Below, in pieces: positions 10,118-18,926 of a stretch of 43,971 nucleotides of DNA. Positions within the stretch are counted from its first letter, which is position 1. The number at the start of each line of letters is the position of its first letter. A program made the position numbers and the translations under genes. The stretch comes from Bacteroidales bacterium (GTDB lineage Bacteria; Bacteroidota; Bacteroidia; Bacteroidales; UBA932): contig JAFTBU010000018.1 of assembly GCA_017455065.1 (NCBI GenBank), forward strand, positions 1 through 43,971, given 5' to 3'. The notes under the pieces are model-generated. The model did not search any database and was not told the origin of the DNA. It worked only from the letters and a program-made list of their open reading frames with translations.

Positions 10118-10125
10118 CAAATTTA
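10118..10125 (-). promoter_or_regulatory. -7 element of the nucleotidyltransferase operon
   Basis: Reads TAAATTTG on the minus strand, 22 nt before the start codon at 10095. It is only 2 nt from the rightward -7 element of the FtsB-like gene, so the two promoters occupy the same DNA back to back. Confidence 0.6.
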
Positions 10126-10127
10126 AT

Positions 10128-10135
10128 TATTTTTG
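10128..10135 (+). promoter_or_regulatory. -7 element of the FtsB-like gene
   Basis: TATTTTTG matches TAnnTTTG. A TTTT at 10105-10108 lies 19 nt upstream where -33 TTTG would be. Only 12 nt separate the element from the ATG at 10148, so the transcript would have a very short leader or none. Confidence 0.55.
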
Positions 10136-10147
10136 CAACAATTCACC

Positions 10148-10438
10148 ATGAAGAAAGACAAAGACACCAGGAAACAGTCATTCCTCCGCTACGCTGTGAT
10201 CGTAACGGCAGTGGCCGTGCTGTTCCTGTTCCTCAAACGGGACAATGTGGTCCATTGGGTCAAGGCCGGCATCACCAGACACAGGCAGGAAGCCCGCATC
10301 GAGGAGTACAAGGACCGCATCAACAGCCTTGAGGAAAGGATCCACGACCTCAGCACGAACCGTGATTCCCTGGAAAAATACGCCCGCGAGCAGTATTATT
10401 TCTCCGTCCCCGGTGAAGACGTGTATATCGAAGAATAA
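10148..10438 (+). CDS. FtsB/DivIC-like septum formation initiator
   Basis: A 96-aa bitopic membrane protein: a basic start, one membrane helix at about residues 14-30, then a coiled coil ([17 protein letters not shown]) and a short C-terminal part with [10 protein letters not shown], the conserved end of the DivIC/FtsB family. It would join the divisome complex with FtsL and FtsQ. ATG at 10148 is chosen; an in-frame TTG 15 nt upstream overlaps the -7 element and is unlikely. The last 43 nt overlap the convergent MurU-like gene. Confidence 0.88.
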   Translation: MKKDKDTRKQSFLRYAVIVTAVAVLFLFLKRDNVVHWVKAGITRHRQEARIEEYKDRINSLEERIHDLSTNRDSLEKYAREQYYFSVPGEDVYIEE

Positions 10439-11154
10439 AGGACCTGTGCCTCTTCCAGGCGCTCGGGACTGCCCACATCCACCAGATTCAGACTTTCAGG
10501 CTCCCATCCGTAGATAGGGTGCGCAGCGGCCTGCGCGAGGTAGAAATCGATGATAGAGAATTTCTCCGGCCAGCTTTCCATCAGGGCGAGGGCCTCCTCG
10601 GCTATGATGTGGATGCCGGCGAACGAGTATTTCCTGCAGGCGGCGGGGTCGAGTGCGGGATACGGGGACTTCACCTCCCCAGTCACCACATTGGTCCATC
10701 CCACCAGGCGCATGTCGTCGTCGAAAAGGAGATAGCGGGTGGTGTTCCGCTTGCTCACGACGAGGGTCGCCAGTGCCCCGGGCCGCGCCGCCGCCATGAA
10801 AGCGGGGAGGTCGAGGTCGGAGAGGATGTCGGCATTGTGCACGAGGAAGGGGCCGCTGCCGGACAATGCCGCCGCAGCCTTGCGTATGCCGCCGCCGGTT
10901 TCCAGGGGCTCGGGCATCTCCAGGGACAATGTGATATCGGCGCCGAAATCGCCGTTTTCCCTCAGGAAATCTTCTATCTGAGTGTGGAAATGATGGGCGT
11001 TCACCACGAATTCCCTGATCCCGGCGGCCATGAGCCGGCGGATCACTATCTCCAGCATGGGGACGCCGCCCACCTTGACCAGAGCCTTGGGCATAGTATC
11101 CGTGAGAGGCCGCAGCCGGGTCCCCAGGCCGGCGGCGAAAATCATCGCTTTCAT
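10396..11154 (-). CDS. MurU-like nucleotidyltransferase
   Basis: A 252-aa nucleotidyltransferase with the classic N-terminal loop [19 protein letters not shown] (residues 7-25) and a metal-binding Asp in [12 protein letters not shown]. It resembles MurU, which makes UDP-MurNAc from MurNAc alpha-1-phosphate in the peptidoglycan recycling route known from Pseudomonas and from Tannerella in this phylum. The neighbour supports that: the upstream gene is an AmgK-like sugar kinase, and their stop and start codons overlap (TAATG). Other sugar 1-phosphate substrates remain possible. Its 3' end overlaps the FtsB-like gene by 43 nt. Confidence 0.82.
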   Translation of the reverse strand: MKAMIFAAGLGTRLRPLTDTMPKALVKVGGVPMLEIVIRRLMAAGIREFVVNAHHFHTQIEDFLRENGDFGADITLSLEMPEPLETGGGIRKAAAALSGSGPFLVHNADILSDLDLPAFMAAARPGALATLVVSKRNTTRYLLFDDDMRLVGWTNVVTGEVKSPYPALDPAACRKYSFAGIHIIAEEALALMESWPEKFSIIDFYLAQAAAHPIYGWEPESLNLVDVGSPERLEEAQVLYSSIYTSSPGTEK

Positions 11155-12155
11155 TACTTCAGAGGCTCCCAGTCGTAAGCGAGGGTGTGCAGGACTTCGG
11201 TGAGATAGGGATAGCGGGCGAAGGGCTCTTCGATGAGCTCACGCACGCAGCCCAGCGCCGGAGGGACGCAGTCGATGAAGAGCTGCTTGCGCTCGTAGTA
11301 GCCTCTGAAACCGTAGGCTCCGAATTCCTGGAGCATGCGCACGAGGGTGATGAGGCGGTAGCGCTCGCGGAACTCGTCCTCATCCACTTTCTGGAACTCG
11401 GAAAGGGCGGCGAGATACTCCTGCTCGAGGGCTTTCTTGACCTGTTTGGGGAAATGCGTGCCGGCGTTCCACAGGAACGAAGCCAGGTCGTACTGGACGG
11501 GGCCGCGGCGGCCTCCCTGGAAGTCAATGAACCAGGGCTCTCCGTTGCGGACCATCACGTTGCGGGCCTGGAAATCCCTGTACATAAAAGTATTGCCTAT
11601 GGACTGCAGGGAGTCCTCCACCAGGGTGTCGAAATCGTCCTGGAGACGGATCTCGCTGAACTCGAGTCCGGTGAATTTCAGGAAATCGTATTTGAAATAA
11701 TTGAGGTCGAAATTGACCATGCGGGAGTTGAACTCCCTGTCGGGGAAGCAGATGCCCCAGTCCAGACCCTCTGCGGTGCGGTACTGGATGGCTGGCAGGG
11801 CGGCGATGGTCTTGCGCAGCAGCGCCATCTCCTCAGGGGAGAATGCGCCCTTGTCCACGGAAGGGCGGAGCATTTCGAAAAGCTGGCAGTCTCCCAGATC
11901 CTCCTGGATGTATACCATCCCGTCCTGGCTCACGCCATAGACGGCCGGAGCCTTGATGCCCTTGGAGACCATGTTGGCGTCGATGGTCAGGAAGGCTTTG
12001 TTTTCAGCGGGATTGGTACCGATCACTCCGACGACGCTGCGGCCGTCGGCCGAAAGTCGGTAGTACTTGCGGGCGCTGCCCGAAAGAGGCAGGGGTGAAA
12101 CCGACTCCGGAGCTTTGCCGGTGAAGGATTCGAAGAGTTTTTCCAGTCTTTTCAT
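11154..12155 (-). CDS. AmgK-like anomeric sugar kinase (aminoglycoside phosphotransferase fold)
   Basis: A 333-aa protein with the APH/choline-kinase fold. The catalytic loop reads YRDFQARN (Asp194, Asn199), with Tyr-Arg in place of the usual His-Gly, and the metal-binding segment is WFIDFQGG (Asp211). An ATP-binding strand region lies at residues 25-60. AmgK phosphorylates the anomeric carbon of MurNAc or GlcNAc; the next gene is a MurU-like uridylyltransferase, which fits the salvage pathway that bypasses de novo UDP-MurNAc synthesis. Substrate is inferred from context. Its -7 element ends 8 nt before the ATG, so it may be leaderless. Confidence 0.83.
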   Translation of the reverse strand: MKRLEKLFESFTGKAPESVSPLPLSGSARKYYRLSADGRSVVGVIGTNPAENKAFLTIDANMVSKGIKAPAVYGVSQDGMVYIQEDLGDCQLFEMLRPSVDKGAFSPEEMALLRKTIAALPAIQYRTAEGLDWGICFPDREFNSRMVNFDLNYFKYDFLKFTGLEFSEIRLQDDFDTLVEDSLQSIGNTFMYRDFQARNVMVRNGEPWFIDFQGGRRGPVQYDLASFLWNAGTHFPKQVKKALEQEYLAALSEFQKVDEDEFRERYRLITLVRMLQEFGAYGFRGYYERKQLFIDCVPPALGCVRELIEEPFARYPYLTEVLHTLAYDWEPLK

Positions 12156-12163
12156 AACAATGG

Positions 12164-12193
12164 CAAATTTACGCTTTTTTGAGTATTCTCAAA
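12164..12193 (-). promoter_or_regulatory. amgK-like gene promoter
   Basis: On the minus strand TTTG (12190-12193), an 18-nt spacer and TAAATTTG (12164-12171) form a full promoter. The ATG at 12155 begins 8 nt after the -7 box, about where transcription should start. It interleaves with the divergent porin promoter. Confidence 0.7.
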
Positions 12194-12208
12194 AAGTCCG
12201 TACATTTG
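12178..12208 (+). promoter_or_regulatory. porin gene promoter
   Basis: TTTG (12178-12181), a 19-nt spacer and TACATTTG (12201-12208) form a full match to the Bacteroidota promoter pattern. The ATG at 12218 is 9 nt beyond the -7 box. Its -33 box lies between the -7 and -33 boxes of the divergent AmgK-like gene. Confidence 0.75.
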
Positions 12209-12217
12209 CCTTTTACA

Positions 12218-14803
12218 ATGAACCTTTTGTCCAGGATATTATTTCCGGCAGCAGTGCTGGCATATGCGGTGGGAGGCGTCTCGGGCGCCCTCCGGCCCGA
12301 CCCGGGTTATTCCGGGGTGACGGTGCTCTCCCCCGTCTCCGACACCGTGGTCTACCAGTCCGACGGCTACCGCGCCAGGCGTACAGGAGATTTCGAGCCC
12401 TACACCATACCCGACAGCATCCTCTCTTCCCTGGGAGTGTTCAGCATCGAAGTGAAGCAGGAGCTCACCGCCCTCGACACCCTGGTACCTCCGGATTCAT
12501 TGAAATACTCCGACCCCTTCAGGTACAAATACTACGCGGCGCTCATCGACTCCTACGCCCACTCTTTCGTACACGACACCTTGAGCGAATCGTTCACGGC
12601 CCGCTCCGAATCGAATGATTCGCTGATCCTCAAGCTGGCAAGTGCCGACTCCCTGGACCTGGCGCTGCTGGACTCCACTTTCTTCGCCGACTCGCTCATT
12701 GCAGCAGAGATCGCCCTCCAGGAAAGGCTCGCCGCCATGAGCCCCAAGGAGAGGAAGGCCTGGGAGAGGGAGCAGAGGGAGCTCGCGAAACTCGCCAGGG
12801 CCGACAGCCTCGCCGCCGCCAAAGAAGAGAAGAAGGCCTACAAGGATTCCATCCTGCAGGCCACCCCGAGGATACTCGAGACCTACACGCTGCAGGACAG
12901 CATGACCCGGCATCGCATCATCACATGGACGGTGGACCAGGACTTCCATCAGATGGATGTGAAGGATGTGGACACCACCTACAATTACCATTACTACGAC
13001 TATCCCTTCCAGAAGCAGGATGTCAATTCGACCTGGCTGGGAGTCGCAGGCTCCCCGGTGCAGCCTTACGATTTCTTCAAGCGCGAAGGCCGGGAAGGGG
13101 TGGAATTCTACAAGGCCATGGAGAGCTGGAACTACTCCCCCTCCACCGTGCCCCATTACAACAGCAAGACCCCTCACACTGAGCTCGCCTACTACGGCAC
13201 CATACTCGCCAAGGATGAGAAGGAATCCGACAACATCCATATATTCACCACCCAGAACGTCACCCCCGAACTGAACCTTTCCTTCCTCTACGACCGCTTC
13301 GGCGGCGGAGGCATGCTGGACAATGAGGAGACCAAGAACAAGACCACTGTCATCAATTCGAACTATCTGGGCAAACGCTATTCGATGCATGCCGGCTTCA
13401 TACGCAACAACGTAAGCCACGAGGAGAACGGAGGGATGGCCGACAACACCTGGATCAGGGACACCACACTGGACGCCCGTGAAATCCCCATAAATCTGGG
13501 CAGCGGCCTGTCGATCCTGAAAAAGAACACCGTCTATCTGGACCAGCAGCTCAGGATCCCCTTCAATTTCATCTACCGCCTGCGCGAGAAGAACAACCCC
13601 GGCTACCACCACGACCCGGACAGCCTCGACAGGGACATCACCACGGCTTTCATAGGCCACAGCAGCGAATTCTCCAATTACTCCCGAGTCTATACAGACC
13701 ACATGAGCAGCCTGAAGGAGAGGGCGTTCTTTAACGAGGTCATGAATTTCGGCACCACCTCCAGCAACGATTCCTTGAGGGTCATGAGGCTCGAGAACAA
13801 GGTGTACATCAAACTGCAGCCCTGGTCGGCAGACGCCGCGGTCTCCAACCTCAACCTCGGCCTGGGAGACACGTTCGAGCTGTATCACGACAGCACCGCC
13901 GTGAACACTTCGCACAGGGAGAACTCCATCTATGGCTACGCCGGAGCCGGAGGCAGGGTCAGGAGGTATTTCGAATGGGATGCCAAGGCGAGGTATTATA
14001 TCGCCGGATACAAGGCGGGGGATTTCAATGTCGATGCCACCGCCCGCTTCAACTTCTATCCTTTCCGCAGGGCGAGGAACCTCCCAGTGAGTTTCGGAGC
14101 CCGTTTCGAGACCAGCCTCAAGGAGCCCAACCACTACCAGCAGTTCTTCCGCTCCAACCATTACATCTGGGAGAACGCGTTCGCCAAGACATCCATGACT
14201 TCGCTGAACGCCTTCATCGATGTACCATACTGGGATTTCTCCGCCAGCGCCACCTACGGCCTGGTCAAGAACTACGTCTATTACGACGAAACCGCGATGC
14301 CGGCGCAGAACGGCGAGCTGATGAACGTGCTGAGCGTCAAACTTCAGAAAGACTTCCACATAGGGACTTTCCTGCATCTGGAAAACCAGCTCCTGTACCA
14401 GCACTCCTCCATGCCTGACATCGTGCCCGTACCCGACCTGGCCGTGAATCTCCGCTGGTATTTCCAGTTCGTCCTCCAGCGCAACGAAAACAAGGACAAG
14501 ATACTGGAGATGCAGGTCGGCGCCAACGCATTCTACAATACCGCCTGGCACTCTCCGGGCTGGAATCCCGTGATGGGCGTCTTCCACAACCAGACCGCCA
14601 ACCTCTACAACAACGGCCCTTATTTCGACGCTTTCGTCAACTTCCAGTGGAAGAGGGCCTGCATTTTCATCAAGGTGGAGAACGCCGGTCAGGGATGGCC
14701 CATGGAAAAAGCTGATTATTTCTCGGCTGACAACTATATAGTGACCCAGAGATCCATCAAGCTCGGAATCTTCTGGCCTTTCTACATACAGCCGACCAGA
14801 TGA
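12218..14803 (+). CDS. putative porin (Porin_10-type outer-membrane protein)
   Basis: An 861-aa exported protein with a signal peptide of about 24 residues (MNLLSRILFPAAVLAYAVGG...). A charged, helical low-complexity stretch rich in Glu, Lys and Arg lies near residues 170-210. The rest shows alternating aromatic and polar residues typical of an outer-membrane beta barrel, and the last strand ends in aromatic-rich FWPFYIQPTR. Layout and length match the Bacteroidota putative porin family (Porin_10). ATG 12218 is chosen because an upstream alternative start falls in the promoter. It overlaps the lytic transglycosylase gene by 4 nt (ATGA), so they are translated together. Confidence 0.85.
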   Translation: MNLLSRILFPAAVLAYAVGGVSGALRPDPGYSGVTVLSPVSDTVVYQSDGYRARRTGDFEPYTIPDSILSSLGVFSIEVKQELTALDTLVPPDSLKYSDPFRYKYYAALIDSYAHSFVHDTLSESFTARSESNDSLILKLASADSLDLALLDSTFFADSLIAAEIALQERLAAMSPKERKAWEREQRELAKLARADSLAAAKEEKKAYKDSILQATPRILETYTLQDSMTRHRIITWTVDQDFHQMDVKDVDTTYNYHYYDYPFQKQDVNSTWLGVAGSPVQPYDFFKREGREGVEFYKAMESWNYSPSTVPHYNSKTPHTELAYYGTILAKDEKESDNIHIFTTQNVTPELNLSFLYDRFGGGGMLDNEETKNKTTVINSNYLGKRYSMHAGFIRNNVSHEENGGMADNTWIRDTTLDAREIPINLGSGLSILKKNTVYLDQQLRIPFNFIYRLREKNNPGYHHDPDSLDRDITTAFIGHSSEFSNYSRVYTDHMSSLKERAFFNEVMNFGTTSSNDSLRVMRLENKVYIKLQPWSADAAVSNLNLGLGDTFELYHDSTAVNTSHRENSIYGYAGAGGRVRRYFEWDAKARYYIAGYKAGDFNVDATARFNFYPFRRARNLPVSFGARFETSLKEPNHYQQFFRSNHYIWENAFAKTSMTSLNAFIDVPYWDFSASATYGLVKNYVYYDETAMPAQNGELMNVLSVKLQKDFHIGTFLHLENQLLYQHSSMPDIVPVPDLAVNLRWYFQFVLQRNENKDKILEMQVGANAFYNTAWHSPGWNPVMGVFHNQTANLYNNGPYFDAFVNFQWKRACIFIKVENAGQGWPMEKADYFSADNYIVTQRSIKLGIFWPFYIQPTR

Positions 14804-15843
14804 GTACAGCCAAGGTAACAGCCATAACCACTGCCGTCTTCATCTTCATGACCGGCCTGCTGGCTCTCTTCACTTACAGGAGACCCGAGCCTCTCATACA
14901 TAGGGAGTACACCCACTTCCGCTGCGCCATCGAGTTCGGCCACTACGACGACACCACAGCCGGACTGATCACCGGATACAACTATTATCTCCTGGAAAAA
15001 TACGCCACCGACAGGGGCGCCACCGTGGATATACAGCTTTCGGACAGCCTGGCCCTCGAACGCCTCAAAGTCGATTCCACCGACCTGGTGATCATCCCTT
15101 ACCTCGAACCGGAGTTCCATCCCGACAGCGTCTTGGTGTCCAGCCCCATAGACAGCCTGAGCCTCTGGGTGGTGAGAAACGAAGACACGGCCTTGCTTTC
15201 CGACATCAACGACTGGCTTGAGGACTGGCACCGCTCGCCTCAGCACGACACCGTCAGGCGGGTGTTCATGACTTCTTATTACAATCCCTACAGGAGAAGG
15301 TCGGTGATGCGCTATCTGAGCCCCTACGACGATTATTTCAAGGAGGCGGCGGACAGCATAGGCTGGGACTGGAGGCTCATCGCCGCCATGGCCTGGAAGG
15401 AATCGCATTTCCGCATCGACGCACGGTCCCGGCGGGGAGCCGGCGGACTCATGCAGATGATGCCCCACACCGCCACCACCATGGGCGCCGACAATGTGCT
15501 GGATCCCAGGCAGAGCATCATGGGCGCGGCCTATTATCTGAAGAGGCTGACGAGGTACTTCCCCGACGCCGCGGATGCCGGCGAGAGGATAAAATTCACC
15601 CTGGCCGCATACAACGGAGGTGAAGGCTACATCAAGAACTGCATCACCTACGCCGCCAGCAAGGACGCAGACATCAGCGTCTGGGACAGCGTGGCGGTGT
15701 TCATACCCATGATACGGGACGAGGAGGATGCCGTACTGGACTCCCTCGGAATCGCCAGGATCAAGGGAGATGAAGTGCTGAATTACGTGGAAAGCGTCAC
15801 CGGCCTGTGGAATGAGTTCCGCCGGATAAGCGGTACTCCCTGA
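14800..15843 (+). CDS. MltF-like membrane-bound lytic transglycosylase
   Basis: A 347-aa protein with an N-terminal membrane anchor (about residues 8-26), a solute-binding-like domain (about 35-160) and a C-terminal SLT domain. The catalytic Glu201 sits in AWKESHF, followed by GAGGLMQMMPHTA (213-225) and AAYNGGEGYI near 262-271, the full family 1 transglycosylase signature. It cuts the glycan strand of peptidoglycan to give anhydro-MurNAc ends. The pair of domains is that of MltF. It is coupled to the porin gene by a 4-nt overlap, and its 3' end overlaps the convergent symporter gene by 47 nt. Confidence 0.9.
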   Translation: MSTAKVTAITTAVFIFMTGLLALFTYRRPEPLIHREYTHFRCAIEFGHYDDTTAGLITGYNYYLLEKYATDRGATVDIQLSDSLALERLKVDSTDLVIIPYLEPEFHPDSVLVSSPIDSLSLWVVRNEDTALLSDINDWLEDWHRSPQHDTVRRVFMTSYYNPYRRRSVMRYLSPYDDYFKEAADSIGWDWRLIAAMAWKESHFRIDARSRRGAGGLMQMMPHTATTMGADNVLDPRQSIMGAAYYLKRLTRYFPDAADAGERIKFTLAAYNGGEGYIKNCITYAASKDADISVWDSVAVFIPMIRDEEDAVLDSLGIARIKGDEVLNYVESVTGLWNEFRRISGTP

Positions 15844-16774
15844 GTTCCCAACTGTTCACAAGATTCTGCCAGACGCAGTAGAAACCTGCGGCTATGGCTA
15901 TCATGGGCGACATGTAGGCGTAGGCGAACCAGAGGATGAAAGTGTTGTTCTTCTGCCCGAGCACCTGACCGGAAGTGACGCTCTGGGTGTATCCGTAACC
16001 TTTTCCTATCAGACGGCCCAGGCGGAACTGCATCAGGCAGGCCACCAGGGAGACTGCCCCTATCGCAGCGAGCCAGCCTATCCCGAGCCGGGTGTTGACT
16101 ATGGTCTTGGTCGTGAGGCAGAGGGCGATGGAGAGAGTGATGACCCAGATGTTGAAGGCCCAGCCCACCCTTTCGCTGATCCAGGCGTGGAGTTTCGGGG
16201 ACAATGCCCTGATAGTCCATGCCGCGACCGCAGGGAAGAGCAGGGTCGGGAAGACTTTCCTGAGGATGACCCACATGCACTGCATGAAAGAAAGCCCCTC
16301 CATGGGATGTATCATGGGATTGAAAGCGGGCAGGAGCAGGGCGACGAGGCAGTTTATGAGCACCACATAGGTGATGTCGGCCGCCAGGTCTCCGCCTATC
16401 TTGCTGGTGATCACCCCGGAGGCGGCAGCCGCGGGGCAGATGATGCAGGCCATGAGCGACTCCACGAGCACCTTGGGCATGCCTTCCGTCATCCGGAGCA
16501 CCAGGACCACGAGAGCCACGTACACTATGCCCTGGAAAAGCAGCAGCCACAGATGCCAGAGGCGGGGTTTGATATCCTTGGGGGAAACCTTCGCGAACTG
16601 GAAGAAGAGCATGAAGAATATCAGCACCGGCTGCATGCGGACAGCAGCTTCATGCAGGAAGGGACCTGCAGGATAGAGCGCCGGCGTGAAATGATAGACC
16701 AGGTAGGAGATGATTCCCACGCACATCGACAGGGGCAGGGCCCAGTTCTTTATGAAAGACTTCAACTTGCTCAT
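15797..16774 (-). CDS. bile acid:sodium symporter (BASS/SBF) family transporter
   Basis: A 325-aa protein with about nine or ten membrane helices. It shows SBF-type features: an FFMLFFQFAKV helix, a helix-breaking CPAAAASGVIT segment in the middle that resembles the ligand-binding crossover, and a C-terminal KNNTFILWFAYAYM segment. Substrates in this family include bile acids, pyruvate, pantothenate and arsenite; none can be chosen here. The start is ATG at 16774; an in-frame TTG seven codons upstream overlaps the probable -7 box (GATATTTG, 16793-16800). Its 3' end overlaps the MltF-like gene by 47 nt. Confidence 0.82.
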   Translation of the reverse strand: MSKLKSFIKNWALPLSMCVGIISYLVYHFTPALYPAGPFLHEAAVRMQPVLIFFMLFFQFAKVSPKDIKPRLWHLWLLLFQGIVYVALVVLVLRMTEGMPKVLVESLMACIICPAAAASGVITSKIGGDLAADITYVVLINCLVALLLPAFNPMIHPMEGLSFMQCMWVILRKVFPTLLFPAVAAWTIRALSPKLHAWISERVGWAFNIWVITLSIALCLTTKTIVNTRLGIGWLAAIGAVSLVACLMQFRLGRLIGKGYGYTQSVTSGQVLGQKNNTFILWFAYAYMSPMIAIAAGFYCVWQNLVNSWELREYRLSGGTHSTGR

Positions 16775-16811
16775 TGGCTTCCGATCTGGCCGCAAATATC
16801 GTAAATTTACC

Positions 16812-16819
16812 TAAATTTG
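16812..16819 (+). promoter_or_regulatory. -7 element of the LolE/FtsX-type permease gene
   Basis: TAAATTTG matches the consensus, 16 nt before the ATG at 16836. It is back to back with a weaker leftward element GATATTTG (16793-16800, minus) for the symporter gene. Confidence 0.55.
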
Positions 16820-16835
16820 CAATCGCCACGGGACA

Positions 16836-17999
16836 ATGAATGCCGAATCCTTCATATCGCAGAAACTTGATTTCAAGGGGAAGCTGGCGGTGAGCGCTAT
16901 CGCCGTCTCCTTCCTGGTGATAATCATAGCCGTGGCTGTCGCCGCAGGATTCCGGAAAGAGATACGCCGCGGAGTGACGGACCTCACCGGCGACATCCAG
17001 CTCACCGGTTCCTCATTCAGCTATTTCTCCGAAGAGCAGAGCATCTCTTCCGAACCGTCCTACATGGACAGGCTCCGCTCAGTGGATGGAGTGGAGGAAA
17101 TAGTCCCTGTCATCTACCGCGCCGGCATCGTCAGGCACGGGGACGACATCCAGGGGGTCATAGTCAAAGGTATCCCCTCCTCCGACACGGCGTCCCTGCA
17201 GGTCAGCATCCCTTCGAGGCTCGCCAAGACCATGCAATTGGCCCCCGGTGACGACATGCTCACCTATTTCGTCGGGGACAGGCTCAAACTGCGCCGTTTC
17301 CATGTGAAGGAGGTCTATCAGGAGCTGGTCTCGGACGATGACAATCTCATGGTGTACGCCTCCCTCGAGGACATGCGGCGCCTCAACGGCTGGGAGGGCG
17401 ACGCCGTCTCCGCCATGGAAGTCAGCCTGGAAAACAGGTACAAGGGAGCCGCGGCGAGCAGGGAAAAGGCCGCCGAGATGGGTTCCCTGGCATTGGCATA
17501 CGCCCACGACGGCGACGACATCCTGGTCAGCGCGGCCGCTGCCGACAAATACGCCGCCCTTTTCGACTGGCTCGACCTGATAGATTTCAATGTGGTGGCC
17601 ATACTCATACTGATGACCGTGGTGGCCGGATTCAACATGATCTCGGGCCTGCTGATCATGCTCTTCCGGAACATCTCCACCATAGGCACGCTCAAATCCA
17701 TGGGCATGACCGACAAAGGCGTGGCGGGGGTTTTCAGCCGGGTGGCTTCGAGGATAGTGCTGAAGGGCATGCTGGTCGGGAACGCCGCGGCCCTGCTGTT
17801 CTGCCTGGTCCAGGGCAGCACCCACCTCATCCCCCTCAACCCCGAGAATTATTTCCTTTCCTATGTGCCTGTAGGGGTCAACATCCCCTTCATCATACTG
17901 ACAGACGCAGCCGCCTACATCATAATAATGTTGCTGCTGCGTCTTCCGATGACTTTCATCACCAAGGTCGATCCCGCGAGGACCGTCCGTTCCAGGTAA
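16836..17999 (+). CDS. ABC transporter permease (LolC/LolE or FtsX-like)
   Basis: A 387-aa inner-membrane protein. The layout is that of FtsX/MacB permeases: one membrane helix near the N-terminus (about 18-40, LAVSAIAVSFLVIIIAVAVA), a periplasmic domain of about 200 residues, and three helices in the C-terminal third (about 245-275, 295-325, 345-370). ISGLLIMLFRNISTIGTLKSMGM is the conserved coupling segment after the second helix. LolC/E extract lipoproteins from the inner membrane. No ATPase gene lies beside it, so the partner must be encoded elsewhere. Substrate is not proven. Confidence 0.88.
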   Translation: MNAESFISQKLDFKGKLAVSAIAVSFLVIIIAVAVAAGFRKEIRRGVTDLTGDIQLTGSSFSYFSEEQSISSEPSYMDRLRSVDGVEEIVPVIYRAGIVRHGDDIQGVIVKGIPSSDTASLQVSIPSRLAKTMQLAPGDDMLTYFVGDRLKLRRFHVKEVYQELVSDDDNLMVYASLEDMRRLNGWEGDAVSAMEVSLENRYKGAAASREKAAEMGSLALAYAHDGDDILVSAAAADKYAALFDWLDLIDFNVVAILILMTVVAGFNMISGLLIMLFRNISTIGTLKSMGMTDKGVAGVFSRVASRIVLKGMLVGNAAALLFCLVQGSTHLIPLNPENYFLSYVPVGVNIPFIILTDAAAYIIIMLLLRLPMTFITKVDPARTVRSR

Positions 18000-18002
18000 G
18001 TC

Positions 18003-18926
18003 TTATTTGGCGCCGAGGGCCTGGAGCCTGGCCTGGGCCGCCATCTTTTCAGTCTGCGAATCAGTGACCTGGATGAGCATGGGGAGATATTTCTTCTCCA
18101 TCTTCACGTCCTTGCCCCTGCGGGCCATCAGTACGCAGTTCTTCACGGCGGCATAGTTGCCGGGGTCGAGCTTGAGCACCTTGGTGTAATAGCTCAGGGC
18201 CTTGCGGTTGTTGCCCTTGGCGACAAACCAGTAGGTCCCCAGATTGCTCAGGAATTCGGTGTTCTTGGGATAGAGCTTGTTCATCTTCTCCGAGATGGCC
18301 CTGAAAGATTCGTAGGAATTGGGGGTGCCGGTACGGTAGAAATTGTAGCAGTACTGCTGCACCACAGAGAGGAAATTCTCCCTGTCCACCGGCTCTCCGT
18401 CATAGGTCCAGGCGGGAGAGGAGGACTTGTCATAATCCACCAGGGCGGTCAGCTCCGCGGCGGCGAGGTCCGGGCTGTCCTTTTCGTAGTCCATCAGGGC
18501 GCTGATCTTGTCCAGGCGGTACATCAGCTCGTCCGGATACAGGGAGATGGCCCTGTCCACCGCCTTCTGGGCTTCGGCGAAATCCGCCTCGTCGTAGTAG
18601 TGGACCTCGAAATAGTTGATCTTGGTCCCGGTGCTGTCAGGCAGGGAGAACGCCGGGGGATTGCCCAGGTACCTCTCGCCTCCGACGGGCTCTATCTTGG
18701 TCGTGAGGGATTTGGCGAAATAGTAGTTGAAGCGGCCTTCGAGCATGGCTCCGTCGTCGGGGAAATCGGCTTCCCACTTGTTCAGGATGGTCTCCACGCC
18801 CACTCCTGAGTATCCCACATTGCGCACCTGCCTCGTATAGGAGTCGAGATACTCACGGGCAGTGGTCTGGGCCCCCGCGAGCAGCGGGCACAGCGCCAGG
18901 CTGACGATAATCAAAGTCTTTTTCAT
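18003..18926 (-). CDS. exported TPR protein
   Basis: A 307-aa protein with a signal peptide ending in LLAGAQ (about residue 20). Tetratricopeptide-like helical repeats follow, clearest near the end (TEFLSNLGTYWFVAKGNNRKA, then LSYYTKVLKLDPGNYAA), where a TPR unit is easily read. It likely acts as a periplasmic scaffold; no catalytic motif is seen. ATG at 18926 is used because it opens the signal peptide; it overlaps the stop of the RsmF-like gene as ATGA, so the two are translationally coupled. Function is not recognised beyond the fold. Confidence 0.82.
   Translation of the reverse strand: MKKTLIIVSLALCPLLAGAQTTAREYLDSYTRQVRNVGYSGVGVETILNKWEADFPDDGAMLEGRFNYYFAKSLTTKIEPVGGERYLGNPPAFSLPDSTGTKINYFEVHYYDEADFAEAQKAVDRAISLYPDELMYRLDKISALMDYEKDSPDLAAAELTALVDYDKSSSPAWTYDGEPVDRENFLSVVQQYCYNFYRTGTPNSYESFRAISEKMNKLYPKNTEFLSNLGTYWFVAKGNNRKALSYYTKVLKLDPGNYAAVKNCVLMARRGKDVKMEKKYLPMLIQVTDSQTEKMAAQARLQALGAK

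Noticed and set aside
12497-14587. A 696-codon open frame on the minus strand inside the porin gene
   Set aside because: Antisense shadow of the porin. The protein would be rich in Val, Gly, Glu and His without any recognisable domain, and no promoter or start context supports it.
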